A stretch of 58,666 nt of DNA from an uncultured Oscillospiraceae bacterium. Lineage in GTDB: Bacteria; Bacillota; Clostridia; Oscillospirales; Ruminococcaceae. The translations under genes were made by a program, and so were the position numbers. Positions 21,874 to 31,900 of the stretch are shown piece by piece. The DNA lies in the NCBI GenBank assembly GCA_910579175.1, contig CAJTTB010000001.1, forward strand, positions 24,788 to 83,453, read 5' to 3'. Each line of letters starts with the position of its first letter. Positions within the stretch are counted from its first letter, which is position 1. The notes beneath the pieces are model-generated. The model saw only the letters and a list, made by a program, of their open reading frames with translations. It was not told the origin of the DNA and did no database searches.

Positions 21874-22617
21874 TTATTGATAGATATCCTCTATTTCTTC
21901 TTCAAAGGGCTGTGAAAAATCTATCTGCTGATTAAAATAGACATATTGGTTATCATTGCTAATCACAATTCTCTTTGATTTAATCAATTCAAGCATTGCC
22001 AAAAATGTGGCAACCAATTCACTTCTATCGCCTTGTGAAAAAAATTCTTGGTAAGGAACCCAATTGTTGTCATATAGTTTTTTTAATATAAAAATAATGC
22101 GGCTTGTCACCGACACCATGCGGCGGGATACAATGCCTGTAAATGCTGTTCTAGGAGGGGGAAGGTATCTTTTGGCTTTGCCAATTGCAACCAAATAATG
22201 GTGCAACAACTGTGTTTTCTCATGAATTCCGGTATATACCTTATCAACCGCTAGCTTCTGTGGTTTACGCACAAAGATATTATGACCTTGATATTGACTG
22301 CTCAATCTCTGCGCTGTTTCCTTACACAGTTGATATTCCAATAATCGTCCTTCCAATTCTTTTTTTAACACCTCTGCTTCTTCATGTTTTGGAAGCAAAG
22401 ATACCGTTTTAATATATACCAAATGGGCTGCCATTGCAAGAAATTCACTGGCAACTTCTAAATCTGCCAACTTGATACGCTCAATATAGTCCAAATACTG
22501 TTCTAATAATTCTGTAATTGAGATATCATTGATATTTAACTTATGTTTTGCAATCAGGTGTAACATCAAATCCAACGGACCTTCAAATACTTCCAATTTA
22601 AAATTTAATCTGTCCAC
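21874..22617 (-). CDS. scpA: Segregation and condensation protein A
   Basis: The product is 247 residues. The GTG at 22617 is chosen because AAGGGTGGG lies just upstream and V-D-R-L-N-F-K-L-E-V-F-E-G-P-L-D-L is the standard ScpA beginning; the longer open frame runs into the previous gene. The N-terminal SMC-binding helices (E-G-P-L-D-L-M-L-H-L-I, L-E-Q-Y-L-D-Y-I) and the C-terminal winged helix (F-L-A-M-L-E-L-I-K) are present. It is the kleisin subunit bridging SMC heads, acting with ScpB. Confidence 0.95.
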   Translation of the reverse strand: MDRLNFKLEVFEGPLDLMLHLIAKHKLNINDISITELLEQYLDYIERIKLADLEVASEFLAMAAHLVYIKTVSLLPKHEEAEVLKKELEGRLLEYQLCKETAQRLSSQYQGHNIFVRKPQKLAVDKVYTGIHEKTQLLHHYLVAIGKAKRYLPPPRTAFTGIVSRRMVSVTSRIIFILKKLYDNNWVPYQEFFSQGDRSELVATFLAMLELIKSKRIVISNDNQYVYFNQQIDFSQPFEEEIEDIYQ

Positions 22618-22631
22618 TGTTGTCCCACCCT

Positions 22632-23351
22632 TTATAAAAATGCTCTGAGCAATAGGTCTACCCAACCTGTAGCGAAGTTAATCAACCACAACAATATTTT
22701 ATAAATAAAATTGACAACATAATCAAAGATAGGGGTTAAATAAAGTAATATCAACATGCCAAACATAATATATCGAGAATACTGTTGCATCATATAATTT
22801 ATCTTATCACTTAAAAAAAAGCCCAAAACCTTAGAGCCATCCAATGGTGGAACAGGAAGCAAATTAAATGCAGCAAGCTGAAGATTGATACTCACAACAC
22901 TGCTAATCAATAATACAATTGCATTGAATACTGTATTATTTGGAAGCAATACAACACAAAACTTATATAAAATTAAAAATATCATTCCCAATAGCACATT
23001 AGACATAGGACCTGCTAGAGCAGTCAATGCCATACCTGCTTTGCGATTTCTAAAATAACGGGTATCAATCGGAACCGCTTTAAAAAATAAAATACTAGTC
23101 AACAATAAAATCATATTTCCAATGGTATAATTGTGGGTTGTGACATCCGAGATAGAAGCTAGTACCATCATTCCCACAGTTGGCCACAACCGAATATGAT
23201 TGAGCGGGCTCAACGCAATTCGCCCCATACTTTTTGCAGTTGGATCTCCCAATTTATAAGCCACAAACGCATGTGCCGTCTCGTGAATCGGAAAGGCAAT
23301 AAACAAAATAATAATTCGGGCGATCAACATCATCATATCTTGCGTATTCAT
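22632..23351 (-). CDS. Site-2 protease family (M50) membrane metalloprotease
   Basis: The product is 239 residues with five to six membrane helices, the zinc-binding H23-E-T-A-H27 motif in helix 1, and N-L-L-P-V-P-P-L-D-G providing the third ligand. There is no PDZ domain, so it belongs to the small YwhC-like group. Intramembrane cleavage is the family role; no substrate is known. It is the first gene of the scpAB operon, with GGAGGG before the ATG. Confidence 0.92.
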   Translation of the reverse strand: MNTQDMMMLIARIIILFIAFPIHETAHAFVAYKLGDPTAKSMGRIALSPLNHIRLWPTVGMMVLASISDVTTHNYTIGNMILLLTSILFFKAVPIDTRYFRNRKAGMALTALAGPMSNVLLGMIFLILYKFCVVLLPNNTVFNAIVLLISSVVSINLQLAAFNLLPVPPLDGSKVLGFFLSDKINYMMQQYSRYIMFGMLILLYLTPIFDYVVNFIYKILLWLINFATGWVDLLLRAFL

Positions 23352-23395
23352 CGAAACCCTCCAAATAGATCATAAATTATATTATAATAAAACCT

Positions 23396-23424
23396 ATTAT
23401 ATCGAGAAAGCAGGTAAAAAACAA
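23396..23424 (-). promoter_or_regulatory. Promoter of the site-2 protease-scpAB-ytfIJ-dacF-rluB operon
   Basis: TTGTTT (23424-23419), 17 bp, TATAAT (23401-23396), about 45 bp before the start codon. It is divergent from the rpmB promoter. Confidence 0.65.
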
Positions 23425-23486
23425 GTTGTCACACAGTAAATTTTTGAAAAACAATTCAAAAACTTTTATTTTTCTGCAAAAAAGAC

Positions 23487-23515
23487 TTGATTTCTTATTT
23501 CACATCTGTTAAAAT
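23487..23515 (+). promoter_or_regulatory. Promoter of rpmB
   Basis: TTGATT, 17 bp, TAAAAT, about 50 bp before the rpmB start codon. Confidence 0.6.
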
Positions 23516-23568
23516 ACTAATGTTAGTCAATTTAGAAGTAACCAAGTAACTTATGGGAGGTGCAGATT

Positions 23569-23757
23569 ATGGCAAAGTGTGATATCTGCGGAAAAGGCGT
23601 TACTTTCGGTATTAAGGTTTCCCACTCACATAGACGTTCTAACAGAACTTGGAAACCAAATGTGAAACGTGTAAAGGCTTTAGTAGACGGTAAACCATGC
23701 CGTGTTTATGCTTGTACCCGTTGTTTACGTTCCAATAAAGTAACTCGCGCAATCTAA
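23569..23757 (+). CDS. rpmB: 50S ribosomal protein L28
   Basis: The product is 62 residues (MAKCDICGKGVTFGIKVSHS...). It has the zinc-binding type with two Cys pairs (C-D-I-C at the N-terminus, C-T-R-C near the end) and the S-H-R-R-S-N-R-T-W-K-P-N core. GGGAGGTG lies 8 bases before the ATG at 23569. It is a component of the large ribosomal subunit. It is monocistronic, between its own promoter and terminator. Confidence 0.97.
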   Translation: MAKCDICGKGVTFGIKVSHSHRRSNRTWKPNVKRVKALVDGKPCRVYACTRCLRSNKVTRAI

Positions 23758-23768
23758 TTCACAAACGT

Positions 23769-23802
23769 AAAAAAAGGACTGTATTGATACAGTCTTTTTT
23801 TA
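23769..23802 (+). terminator. Terminator of rpmB
   Basis: AAAGGACTGTAT-TG-ATACAGTCTTT stem followed by further T residues. Confidence 0.92.
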
Positions 23803-23951
23803 ATGCCCTTTTTCTATTCACATTGTGATTTTACCATTGCTTCCAATTCATAACCATTATTTTAGATTTGTTTACAAATTAATAGAGTATCTATCCTTAA
23901 ACTATGTTAAAATAATACCAAACCAAAATTTATCTTATTGGGAGGCAAACA

Positions 23952-24965
23952 ATGTCTAATGTTATGATATTGGGTTCTGGTGGATTTGGCACTTCTTTGG
24001 CAGTGCTATTGCACAAACATGGATATCATGTTACACTTTGGTCCGCATTTCAATCAGAAATTGACCAAATCCGCAAACATGGAGAAAATCAAAAGCTACT
24101 TCCTGGAATTCCAGTTGACCCATCTATTCAATTGACCACTGATATTTCTGTTGTAAAAGAAGCTGATATGATTATCTTTGCAGTACCATCTTTTGCTGTC
24201 AGAGAAGTGGCTCGTAAGACAAAGGGACTAATCGACTCAAATATTGTCTTAGTCAATGTGGGAAAAGGATTTGAGGAAAGCACACAAAAGCGTCTATCTG
24301 TTGTAATCAAGGAAGAATTTCCACAAAATCCCGTCGTTGTCTTATCTGGTCCATCCCATGCCGAAGAGATTGCCAGAGGTGTTCCTACAACAGTCGTGGC
24401 AACCTGCGAAGACCGCAAAGCTGCCGAATTGGTACAAGATATGTTGATGAATGCCACATTGCGCGTTTATGTCAACAATGATATGATAGGGGTAGAACTT
24501 GGAGGAGCGCTAAAAAACATCATTGCCGTTTGCGCTGGAATCTGTGATGGTATGGAACTTGGAGACAATTCCAAAGCAGCACTTATGACCCGTGGTATTG
24601 CAGAAATATCTCGTTTAGGGGTCGCAATGGGTGCAAAGGTAGAAACATTTGCAGGATTAACCGGTATCGGAGATTTGATTGTCACCTGTACCAGTATGCA
24701 CTCTCGCAACCGGCGTGCTGGCATCTATATTGGTCAGGGAATGTCCGCGCAGCAAGCAATCAAACGAGTTGGCATGACAGTAGAGGGTTGTATTGCCTGT
24801 AAAGCCGCTTACGCACTCGCACATCAATACCGAGTGGATATGCCCATTGTAACCGAATTATATCAGGTATTATATGAAAACAAAGATATTCAGACTGCAC
24901 TCAATGATTTAATGGATCGACCAAAAAGACATGAAGATGAACGCATTTGGCTATTGTCAAAATAA
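23952..24965 (+). CDS. gpsA: Glycerol-3-phosphate dehydrogenase [NAD(P)+]
   Basis: The product is 337 residues. A Rossmann fold with G-S-G-G-F-G-T-S-L-A (8-17), a S-G-P-S-H-A-E-E motif and the catalytic-lysine region (G-G-A-L-K-N-I-I-A-V-C-A-G) is followed by an all-helical C-terminal domain with T-G-I-G-D-L-I-V-T-C-T-S and S-R-N-R-R-A-G. It reduces dihydroxyacetone phosphate to sn-glycerol 3-phosphate for phospholipid synthesis. GGGAGG precedes the ATG by 8 bases. It stands alone here; in many Firmicutes it follows der and plsY. Confidence 0.96.
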   Translation: MSNVMILGSGGFGTSLAVLLHKHGYHVTLWSAFQSEIDQIRKHGENQKLLPGIPVDPSIQLTTDISVVKEADMIIFAVPSFAVREVARKTKGLIDSNIVLVNVGKGFEESTQKRLSVVIKEEFPQNPVVVLSGPSHAEEIARGVPTTVVATCEDRKAAELVQDMLMNATLRVYVNNDMIGVELGGALKNIIAVCAGICDGMELGDNSKAALMTRGIAEISRLGVAMGAKVETFAGLTGIGDLIVTCTSMHSRNRRAGIYIGQGMSAQQAIKRVGMTVEGCIACKAAYALAHQYRVDMPIVTELYQVLYENKDIQTALNDLMDRPKRHEDERIWLLSK

Positions 24966-25042
24966 CAATCCTCCATTTTATATTTCCAATTAACATCATG
25001 ATGAAAACTACACAACTTTGATATTTTTTAGAGGGGAATACG

Positions 25043-25315
25043 ATGATGAGATTAGGAAGTGCCGGAAACACACAAGGACCTGCTTTATATATATTGGAAC
25101 AGATAAAGCAATACACAGTATTGTTCGAGTGTTATGAAGATTCTGATTGGACGCAATAGGTTGCAGTAAAAAATGATAACCAATTCTTTGCAGAAAGTCC
25201 AGAAGCATTACTCGGGCTGGTAACGATATATGAGCTAGTGGGAGAGGATTGGAATCAGTATTCTTCCTATAATCGAGAGCATATCTATCAGCGCAATCTT
25301 GAAGATTTTATTTAG
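25043..25315 (+). pseudogene. Small gene with an in-frame amber codon
   Basis: From ATG 25043 (GAGGGG 6 bases upstream) the frame gives MMRLGSAGNTQGPALYILEQ and on to D-W-T-Q, then TAG at 25157-25159. It continues V-A-V-K-N-D-N-Q-F-F-A-E-S-P-E-A-L-L-G-L to a TAG at 25313-25315, 91 codons in all. A CAG or TGG to TAG change is the simplest explanation. The second half (S-P-E-A-L-L-G-L-V-T-I-Y-E-L, W-N-Q-Y) resembles small immunity-like proteins but I cannot name a family. It occupies the 420-bp gap after gpsA. Confidence 0.65.
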
Positions 25316-25356
25316 CAAAAGTATCCAAGACACAAACATAAATCAAGGCAATTATA

Positions 25357-25387
25357 AAAGGGCTGTTTTCACAGCCCTTTTATTTTA
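25357..25387. terminator. Bidirectional terminator
   Basis: AAAAGGGCTGT-TTTC-ACAGCCCTTTT with T-runs outside both arms. It lies between the small broken gene and the convergent P-loop gene. Confidence 0.88.
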
Positions 25388-25795
25388 TAAGTATTTTTTA
25401 ATTTTTTCTGGGATATTCTCTATATCTGTAGAAACCGTAAATGTAACCGTTACTTCATCCTTTACCAATGCTTCAACTTTTTCTACCAAATCAGCAAAGC
25501 CTTCCATATCTTTTTTATCTCCACCGATTCTCAAAATACCATCTACAAAAATATCCTTAATATCATAGTTTCCAGCCAATACTCCGGAAATAAAACCATA
25601 GAATACATCATAACCCTGAATATTGTATTCATCTGCATGGATTAAACGGACAGAACGAACAAGTTCAAATTGTAAGCTCATTGCCTTTTCGATACAAACC
25701 ACACTGCCATTTGTTGTTTCTGCTGTTTTATTTACTGCATCAATTAATAGTTTTGTTTTTCCGAAGCCCTTGCTTCCTACGATTAGTTTAATCAT
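25385..25795 (-). CDS. P-loop ATP-binding protein, unknown role
   Basis: The product is 136 residues with a Walker A motif at the very start (G7-S-K-G-F-G-K-T14) and a likely Walker B strand (I-K-D-I-F-V-D-G-I-L-R). The rest alternates beta strands and helices. It is small and single-domain, without a helicase or kinase signature that I recognise. AGGAGG lies 7 bases before the ATG. Short P-loop proteins like this are common in Clostridia and are often annotated, without evidence, as twitching-motility proteins. It lies 64 bp downstream of pgi on the opposite side of any obvious pathway link. Confidence 0.72.
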   Translation of the reverse strand: MIKLIVGSKGFGKTKLLIDAVNKTAETTNGSVVCIEKAMSLQFELVRSVRLIHADEYNIQGYDVFYGFISGVLAGNYDIKDIFVDGILRIGGDKKDMEGFADLVEKVEALVKDEVTVTFTVSTDIENIPEKIKKYL

Positions 25796-25859
25796 TTTCG
25801 TTCCTCCTAATGTGGTTGTTTTATCGATATCTAAAACAAACCCAATACGTTTGACAATG

Positions 25860-27197
25860 TTATTTTAATTTTGCCAATAACGCTTCTCTGTCTGCTTCAT
25901 AACCTGGTTTTCCAAGCAATGCAAACATATTCTTTTTATAGCTTTCAACACCTGGTTGGTCAAATGGATTGACTCCCAATATATAACCATCAATCGCACA
26001 AGCTTTTTCAAAGAAATACACCAAATAGCCAAACTCATGTTCATTGATTTCTGGCATTTCCAAAATAATATTTGGTGTTCCGCCCTCTGTATGAGCAATT
26101 ACAGTGCCTTCTAATGCCTTACGATTGACAATTGACATATTTTGATTGGACAAGAAATTTAATCCATCCAAATTATCAGGATCATTTTTTACAAAGAAAT
26201 CCTGTTTTGGTTTTTGAATATCAACTACTGTCTCAAATATGATTCTGGAACCATCTTGAATAAATTGACCCAAGGAATGCAAATCTGTAGAGAAAATAGC
26301 AGAAGATGGATAAACGCCTTTGTGGTCTTTTCCTTCGCTTTCTCCAAACAGTTGTTTAAACCATTCTGCCATCATGGCAAAAGCAGGGTCATAGCTTACT
26401 AACATCTCTACCATTTTGCCCTTTGCATGAAGTGCAGTGCGATAAGCAACATATTTATAACAATCATTTTGATCGATATCCGTATTACACAATTCCTTCT
26501 GTGCTTGTGCTGCACCTTCCATCATTTGAATGATATCGCATCCACTCACAGCGATTGGCAACAATCCAACTGGAGTCAATACAGAAAAACGTCCACCAAC
26601 ATCATCTGGAATGATAAAGGATTCATATCCTTCTTTATCAGCTAGTTCTTTTAATGTACCACGCGCTTTATCAGTTGTTGCATAAATTCTCTTTTTGGCT
26701 TGTTCTGGACCATATCGATTTTCTAACAACTCACGAAATACACGGAAAGCCAATGCTGGTTCTGTTGTTGTACCAGATTTTGAAATGATGTTCACAGAAA
26801 TGTCTTTGCCTTCACAAATGGCTAAAATCTCATTTAAATAAGTAGGATTGATGTTGTTTCCCACAAAATAAATATCAGGAGTATCTTTTTTTAAGTTATT
26901 ATAAAATGGAGATTTCAACAACTCTATTGCTGCTCTTGCACCCAAATAAGAGCCACCAATACCAATTACAATCAAAATATCTGAATCTGATTGAATTTGT
27001 TTTGCTGCTTTTACAATGCGCTGTGCTTCTTCCTTATCATAATCCGTTGGAAGATCCACCCAACCCAAAAAATCATTCCCCAAGCCGGTTTTGCCGTGAA
27101 GTTGTTGATGGGCTGCTGTAATAGCAGGCTGTAATCCTTTTAACTCATGCGGTTTTACAAAGTTTGATAGATGCTTATCATTTAACTTAATAGCCAT
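25860..27197 (-). CDS. pgi: Glucose-6-phosphate isomerase
   Basis: The product is 445 residues with the two SIS subdomains. Visible are G-I-G-G-S-Y-L-G-A-R-A-A-I-E-L, the signature I-S-K-S-G-T-T-T-E-P-A-L-A-F-R, and the C-terminal V-N-P-F-D-Q-P-G-V-E-S-Y-K. The length is that of the compact bacterial class. It interconverts glucose 6-phosphate and fructose 6-phosphate in glycolysis. It is transcribed alone from the promoter at 27243-27271. Confidence 0.97.
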   Translation of the reverse strand: MAIKLNDKHLSNFVKPHELKGLQPAITAAHQQLHGKTGLGNDFLGWVDLPTDYDKEEAQRIVKAAKQIQSDSDILIVIGIGGSYLGARAAIELLKSPFYNNLKKDTPDIYFVGNNINPTYLNEILAICEGKDISVNIISKSGTTTEPALAFRVFRELLENRYGPEQAKKRIYATTDKARGTLKELADKEGYESFIIPDDVGGRFSVLTPVGLLPIAVSGCDIIQMMEGAAQAQKELCNTDIDQNDCYKYVAYRTALHAKGKMVEMLVSYDPAFAMMAEWFKQLFGESEGKDHKGVYPSSAIFSTDLHSLGQFIQDGSRIIFETVVDIQKPKQDFFVKNDPDNLDGLNFLSNQNMSIVNRKALEGTVIAHTEGGTPNIILEMPEINEHEFGYLVYFFEKACAIDGYILGVNPFDQPGVESYKKNMFALLGKPGYEADREALLAKLK

Positions 27198-27242
27198 AAA
27201 ACTTCCTCCGATTTTTATTTATTTTAGTTCTGTTTCTATTTT

Positions 27243-27271
27243 ACTATAAACAATTGTTTTTTTCAAGTCAA
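27243..27271 (-). promoter_or_regulatory. Promoter of pgi
   Basis: TTGACT (27271-27266), 17 bp, TATAGT (27248-27243). It is 46 bp before the pgi start codon. Confidence 0.65.
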
Positions 27272-27415
27272 GAATTTAGATTTTTGAATCATATTTTCTA
27301 ATATTTTTATGAAACAACTCAACAGATTCCACAGAAAAGTAAAATTTCATCCTTCTTATAATGATAGTTCTATTTCTATATGCACAAGTAGAGGTAAAGT
27401 CCATATGATTTTTTA

Positions 27416-28603
27416 TCACATTGAAATTATTTTTTTCAGTAATATTGCAAATGCTTTCCAAAAGGTTCTCTTTCCCACTTCTTCTTTTGTGGTCAAATCA
27501 AAACTCTGAAGTAGCGCACCATCCATGACCACTTCAATTGTACCGACTTTGTGTCCTGCCTCAAATGGAGCTTTTACATTTTCATCTAAAGTCACTTTCA
27601 TATCCACTTCTGGCACAGCACCTTTGGCAATTACCTGATTGGGAACAATTAAATCTGGCACTACTACTTCTACTTTATCCTTTAACCCCAACACAACGGG
27701 AATTGGTTCAACAATCACCTGTTCTACTGGTATCTCATAAGTCTCAAAATGTGCAAAGCCATAATCCAACAGTTTTGCCATATCTTCATTGCGCTCTGCG
27801 GAAGAACTCGCTCCCAAAATTACCCCAATAAATGTTTCACCATCTCTTGTTGCCCCTGCACTCAAACAATATCCCGCTTCATTGGTAAATCCGGTTTTAA
27901 TTCCAATACAACCCTCATAAGTTCTCACCAAAGCATTGGAATTGCGCATTTTATATTCTCTTACGCCTTCTCGAATCGGATAGATATCCTGTTTTGTAAA
28001 GGTTTGTGCCTCTGGAAGCTGTATAAAATGGCGTGACATCAAAGCAATATCATAAGCGCTTGTGATATGTCCGTCCTCATGTAATCCACAAGCATTTACA
28101 AAATGTGTTTCATTCATTCCCAATTCCTTTGCTTTGGCATTCATCATCTCTGCAAAGGCTTCTTCACTTCCTCCAGAAAGATGTTCACCCAAAGCAACTG
28201 CTGCATCATTGGCGGAAGCAACTGCGGTTGCCATCATCAAATCATAAACACTCATCTGTTCTCCAGTATCCAGATAAATTTCTGAACCGCCCATTGATTT
28301 CGCATTTGCAGAAGCAGTTACAATATCCTCAAACTGAAGTGTCCCCTGCCCAATCCGTTCCAATACCAATGTCATAGTCATAACCTTTGTGATAGAAGCT
28401 GGTTCTAATGGCTCATGTTCATTTTTTGCATAGAGTATTTTTCCCGTAGACAATTCCATTAAAATTGCTGCTTTTCCACGGATTTCCAAATCCGTTCCAG
28501 AAGAATCAATGGATGGCTGTGCTGCTCCTTCTGCAAATACCGTATAGATGGAACATAAAAATAACATCGCCACTAAAAAAACTGCGCTCAGTCTTTTTTT
28601 CAT
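27416..28603 (-). CDS. D-alanyl-D-alanine carboxypeptidase (second DacF/DacA-type paralogue)
   Basis: The product is 395 residues. A signal peptide (about 1-24) is followed by an S11 peptidase with S70-I-T-K73, S-A-N-D (SxN motif) and K-T-G (G-I-K-T-G-F-T-N-E-A-G). The PBP5-like beta domain follows, then a C-terminal amphipathic helix (F-W-K-A-F-A-I-L-L-K-K-I-I). The layout is the same as in the dacF gene at 18928, with clear but incomplete sequence similarity. It removes the terminal D-Ala from peptidoglycan precursors at the outer membrane face. Which of the two is vegetative and which sporulation-specific cannot be read here. Confidence 0.92.
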   Translation of the reverse strand: MKKRLSAVFLVAMLFLCSIYTVFAEGAAQPSIDSSGTDLEIRGKAAILMELSTGKILYAKNEHEPLEPASITKVMTMTLVLERIGQGTLQFEDIVTASANAKSMGGSEIYLDTGEQMSVYDLMMATAVASANDAAVALGEHLSGGSEEAFAEMMNAKAKELGMNETHFVNACGLHEDGHITSAYDIALMSRHFIQLPEAQTFTKQDIYPIREGVREYKMRNSNALVRTYEGCIGIKTGFTNEAGYCLSAGATRDGETFIGVILGASSSAERNEDMAKLLDYGFAHFETYEIPVEQVIVEPIPVVLGLKDKVEVVVPDLIVPNQVIAKGAVPEVDMKVTLDENVKAPFEAGHKVGTIEVVMDGALLQSFDLTTKEEVGKRTFWKAFAILLKKIISM

Positions 28604-28885
28604 AAATCAAACAACCCCTTTTTCCTATGAAGTATCATCTGTATATGGATACTTTTGGTAAAATCGATAAACGAGTTTATACATCTAATCAAAATTTATG
28701 AGTTTGATTGAAACTTTATAACCTTCCTTTCCAATATCCAGTATCATATGTATTTTACCTGTGTCATATTTCTGCTTGAAATCGTCTTAAATCTACAGAT
28801 TTTTATATAAATTTATCATATTATATTCTGAATTGTTTGTCAATACTATGCACAAAACACAATGGATTCGATTGCTTTTGCAATA
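28604..28885. other. Non-coding interval upstream of the second carboxypeptidase
   Basis: There are no credible genes. The stretch is A+T-rich and should hold the promoter and leader of the leftward carboxypeptidase gene. No clean 17-bp-spaced consensus pair was found, which leaves room for an alternative sigma factor. Its left part may contain a long leader. Confidence 0.4.
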
Positions 28886-28925
28886 TAAAAAAAGCCGCTG
28901 TGACTTTCATCACAGCGACTTTTTC
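28886..28925 (-). terminator. Terminator of the choline-binding-like protein gene
   Basis: On the minus strand AAGTCGCTGTG pairs with CACAGCGGCTT (one mismatch), followed by TTTTTT. It lies 8 bp after the stop at 28933. Confidence 0.9.
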
Positions 28926-28932
28926 GGAAATA

Positions 28933-31900
28933 TTATGAAACGACGGTAAGATCTTCGTTTACAGTAAATGTTCTATAAATTACATCTTCACCAGTTTCTG
29001 AATATAAAGTCATTTGAATTGTATATTCACCTGGATCCAATATTTTTCCATTGAGTTTCAAAAAGAATATATTATATCCATCAAAACTAGATTCTCCGCT
29101 TATTTGTCTTGTACCAGACAAATAAGTACCTGGTCCAGTGATGACAACATCATCACCTGAAATCATCATTGGATAACTTCCATCCTTAGAATCCAATACA
29201 ATCTTTAATTTATGATAACTATTAGAAATTACTTCACCAGTAAAACTTGTAACTGTATAATTTGCTTCTGGATCTGCTTCACCCGGTTTTTCAGTAATTT
29301 CTTCAGGCACTTTCACCATATCAACAAACTCAATCTGATAACCATAATTATTTTCAGTTACAAGGAAAAGTGTCTTAGCATCCATTCCAACATCTGTTAA
29401 ATCCAATACATTTTGTCCTGCCTTAATTGCAATTTTTTTGCTATTTTGCAACACTGTTTCTTTGGATGGCTTATTTTCATAATCATTATATGCAATTGAG
29501 GATGGCATATAATAAACATATCCATTTCGGTCTGCAGTAAAGATAAAGGAAACATCGGTTTCAGAGTATCGAATCACTTGCATTCCTGACAATTGTGCCC
29601 CATAAAGATCTGTATAGAAAACACCTGATACAGTAGAACCATCATTAAATGCTGCAGTGATTGTATAGTTTACTTTTTCCATAAACATAGAACCGACTCT
29701 TAAAGAAACATAATAAGTCTTATTGTCTGATGTTGAGACATTACCCAATTTTAATGGACCTTTTGGACATCTTAACGCAAAGTTTGCAGAAGTCAATCCT
29801 GGTACTTCTTTATCAAAAACGATTTTAATTTGGTCGTCTGATATTGCGTTACAACTTACCATTTTAGCTGCAGATTCTTCTTCTTTAACAGGCTCTGCCT
29901 GAATACTAATTGGACCCAAAACAGGAGTTTCTTTGCCATCTTGCCCAATGCCTAGATAATATAAATCATAAGCAGTGCCAGCAGACAAATTTTGAATGTC
30001 CAATGTATTATATGGAATGGTAAAATCAAATCTTTGACCTTTCGCCTTAATATCATTTACCTCAATAGCTGCTCTCGCTCTAGCTTGTGTTTTTGCAACT
30101 GGAAGACAGTAAATTGTTCCAACAGAATCGGAAGCAAATTTAAATGATGCTGAGGTGTCAGAAGTTCTAACGATTTCTGGAACAGTGATTTGAGGACAAT
30201 CATATCTACTTTCAAATTGCTTTTGAAGTACTTTATTGTCTGTCAAATCCACTTCCAAATAATAAGTATTATCATCATAATAAGCGGTTGTCAAATGATA
30301 TGTTTTGCTGTCTGTGGTAGTGACATCTATAATTGTCATTTCAGAACCAGCAGGACAGAATACGCCAAAACTCTTTTTGGTAAGTGGCGTCGGGGTTGCT
30401 TTAGACAATACCACATCAATTTTACCGTTTTCAATTGTCTTGATTTCAGCAATATCAATACCTTCATAACCAGAAGCAACTGGTTTTTCTATTTCAGCAC
30501 TAATTGCGACTGTTTGAACTTCTTCACTGATAAAATCTTCATATAAATCTGTAGAAGCATAATAGAGAGAATAAGAAGTATTCTTTTCCAAACCAGCTAC
30601 AGGAATGGTATTGGTACCTTCTTTCATACCATATTTTACACCCTTTTCTCTAATTTCCTCTGGAGTAGGAGTCGCTCTAACTGCTCTAGTCGCCGCATTT
30701 GGCTGTACCAAACAATAAACATAACCTGGTTGTTCTGATTGGAAGGTGAAAACAGCCGCGTTATCCTCTGTACGAGATGCACCTGTACTCTCTTGTTCGC
30801 CTGAAGCAGCTTGGATTTGTACAGCGTCACTGACTTCGGAAATTACGCCTTCTTCTGTTTTAGAAACAAAATAGAAAGAATAAGCCCCTGCTTGTTCCAA
30901 ATCAGAAATAGTGATTGTATTTTCCCCTGCCTGTACAGCTGCAAATACATTATTTTCAATAATTTCATCGGCGGAAGGTACAGTATCATCTGCCTTTAAC
31001 ACATAATAAATCGTACCTGCTTTGTCAGCAGTAAAGGAAATTTCAGCCTGTGTTTGACTGGTTCTAGTTGCTGTTACATCTGCAATCTGAACTGGTGCTT
31101 GAGCAGAAAAAGTAAACACTTTGCTGATAGTTCTGCCATTTGGCAACTGAATGTTTAGGGTATAATTGCCTTCTGGGTACTCTGCTGTTGTCAATTGATA
31201 TACCTTATTTTTATCTGTATCATTTGTGGTATCAGCGCTTTCTACAGCAATATTTTCCCCATTTTCTGAAGTGATTGTAAAGGCATCTTTTGAGAGTGTA
31301 TCCTTTGTTGCCACACTCAAAACAACGCGAATCTCATGATTGGACTGCGCCTGTGCCGTTTTTACGACAACGGTTTGATAAGGGTCTTCAGGGGTAACAA
31401 TTTCTCCTGAAGAATCAGAATTCGATCCATTGCCTCCAAAATAAGTTTCTACACCATTGCTATTAAAACATTTACTTGGAGTTGGTACAGGACTAATTGC
31501 TCTTCCATCGGCGTCAAAACGATAAGTTTGTTTGTCTATCACAATATCTCCAGTCTGTTTGGAACCGTCTTCTGCAAAATAATATGTATAATTGTCAATT
31601 CGAATCAAACCAGTCTGCATAGCGCCATTGGCATCTGCAAAATAAGTTTTTCCATTATGTGTTATCCAACCAGTTGCCATATCTCCATTGGCATTGAGAT
31701 AATACCATGTACCATTTAACAATTCCCAGCCGGTAGACATATCTCCTTTATCGGCAAGATAATACCACTTTCCATTGATTTCAGCCCAACCGGTCTGCAT
31801 ATCTCCATTCTGATTGAGATAATACCATTCGCCATCAATCTCTTTCCAGCCGGTTGCCATATCGCCACTGTTGTTGAGATAATACCATTTGTCATTGACC

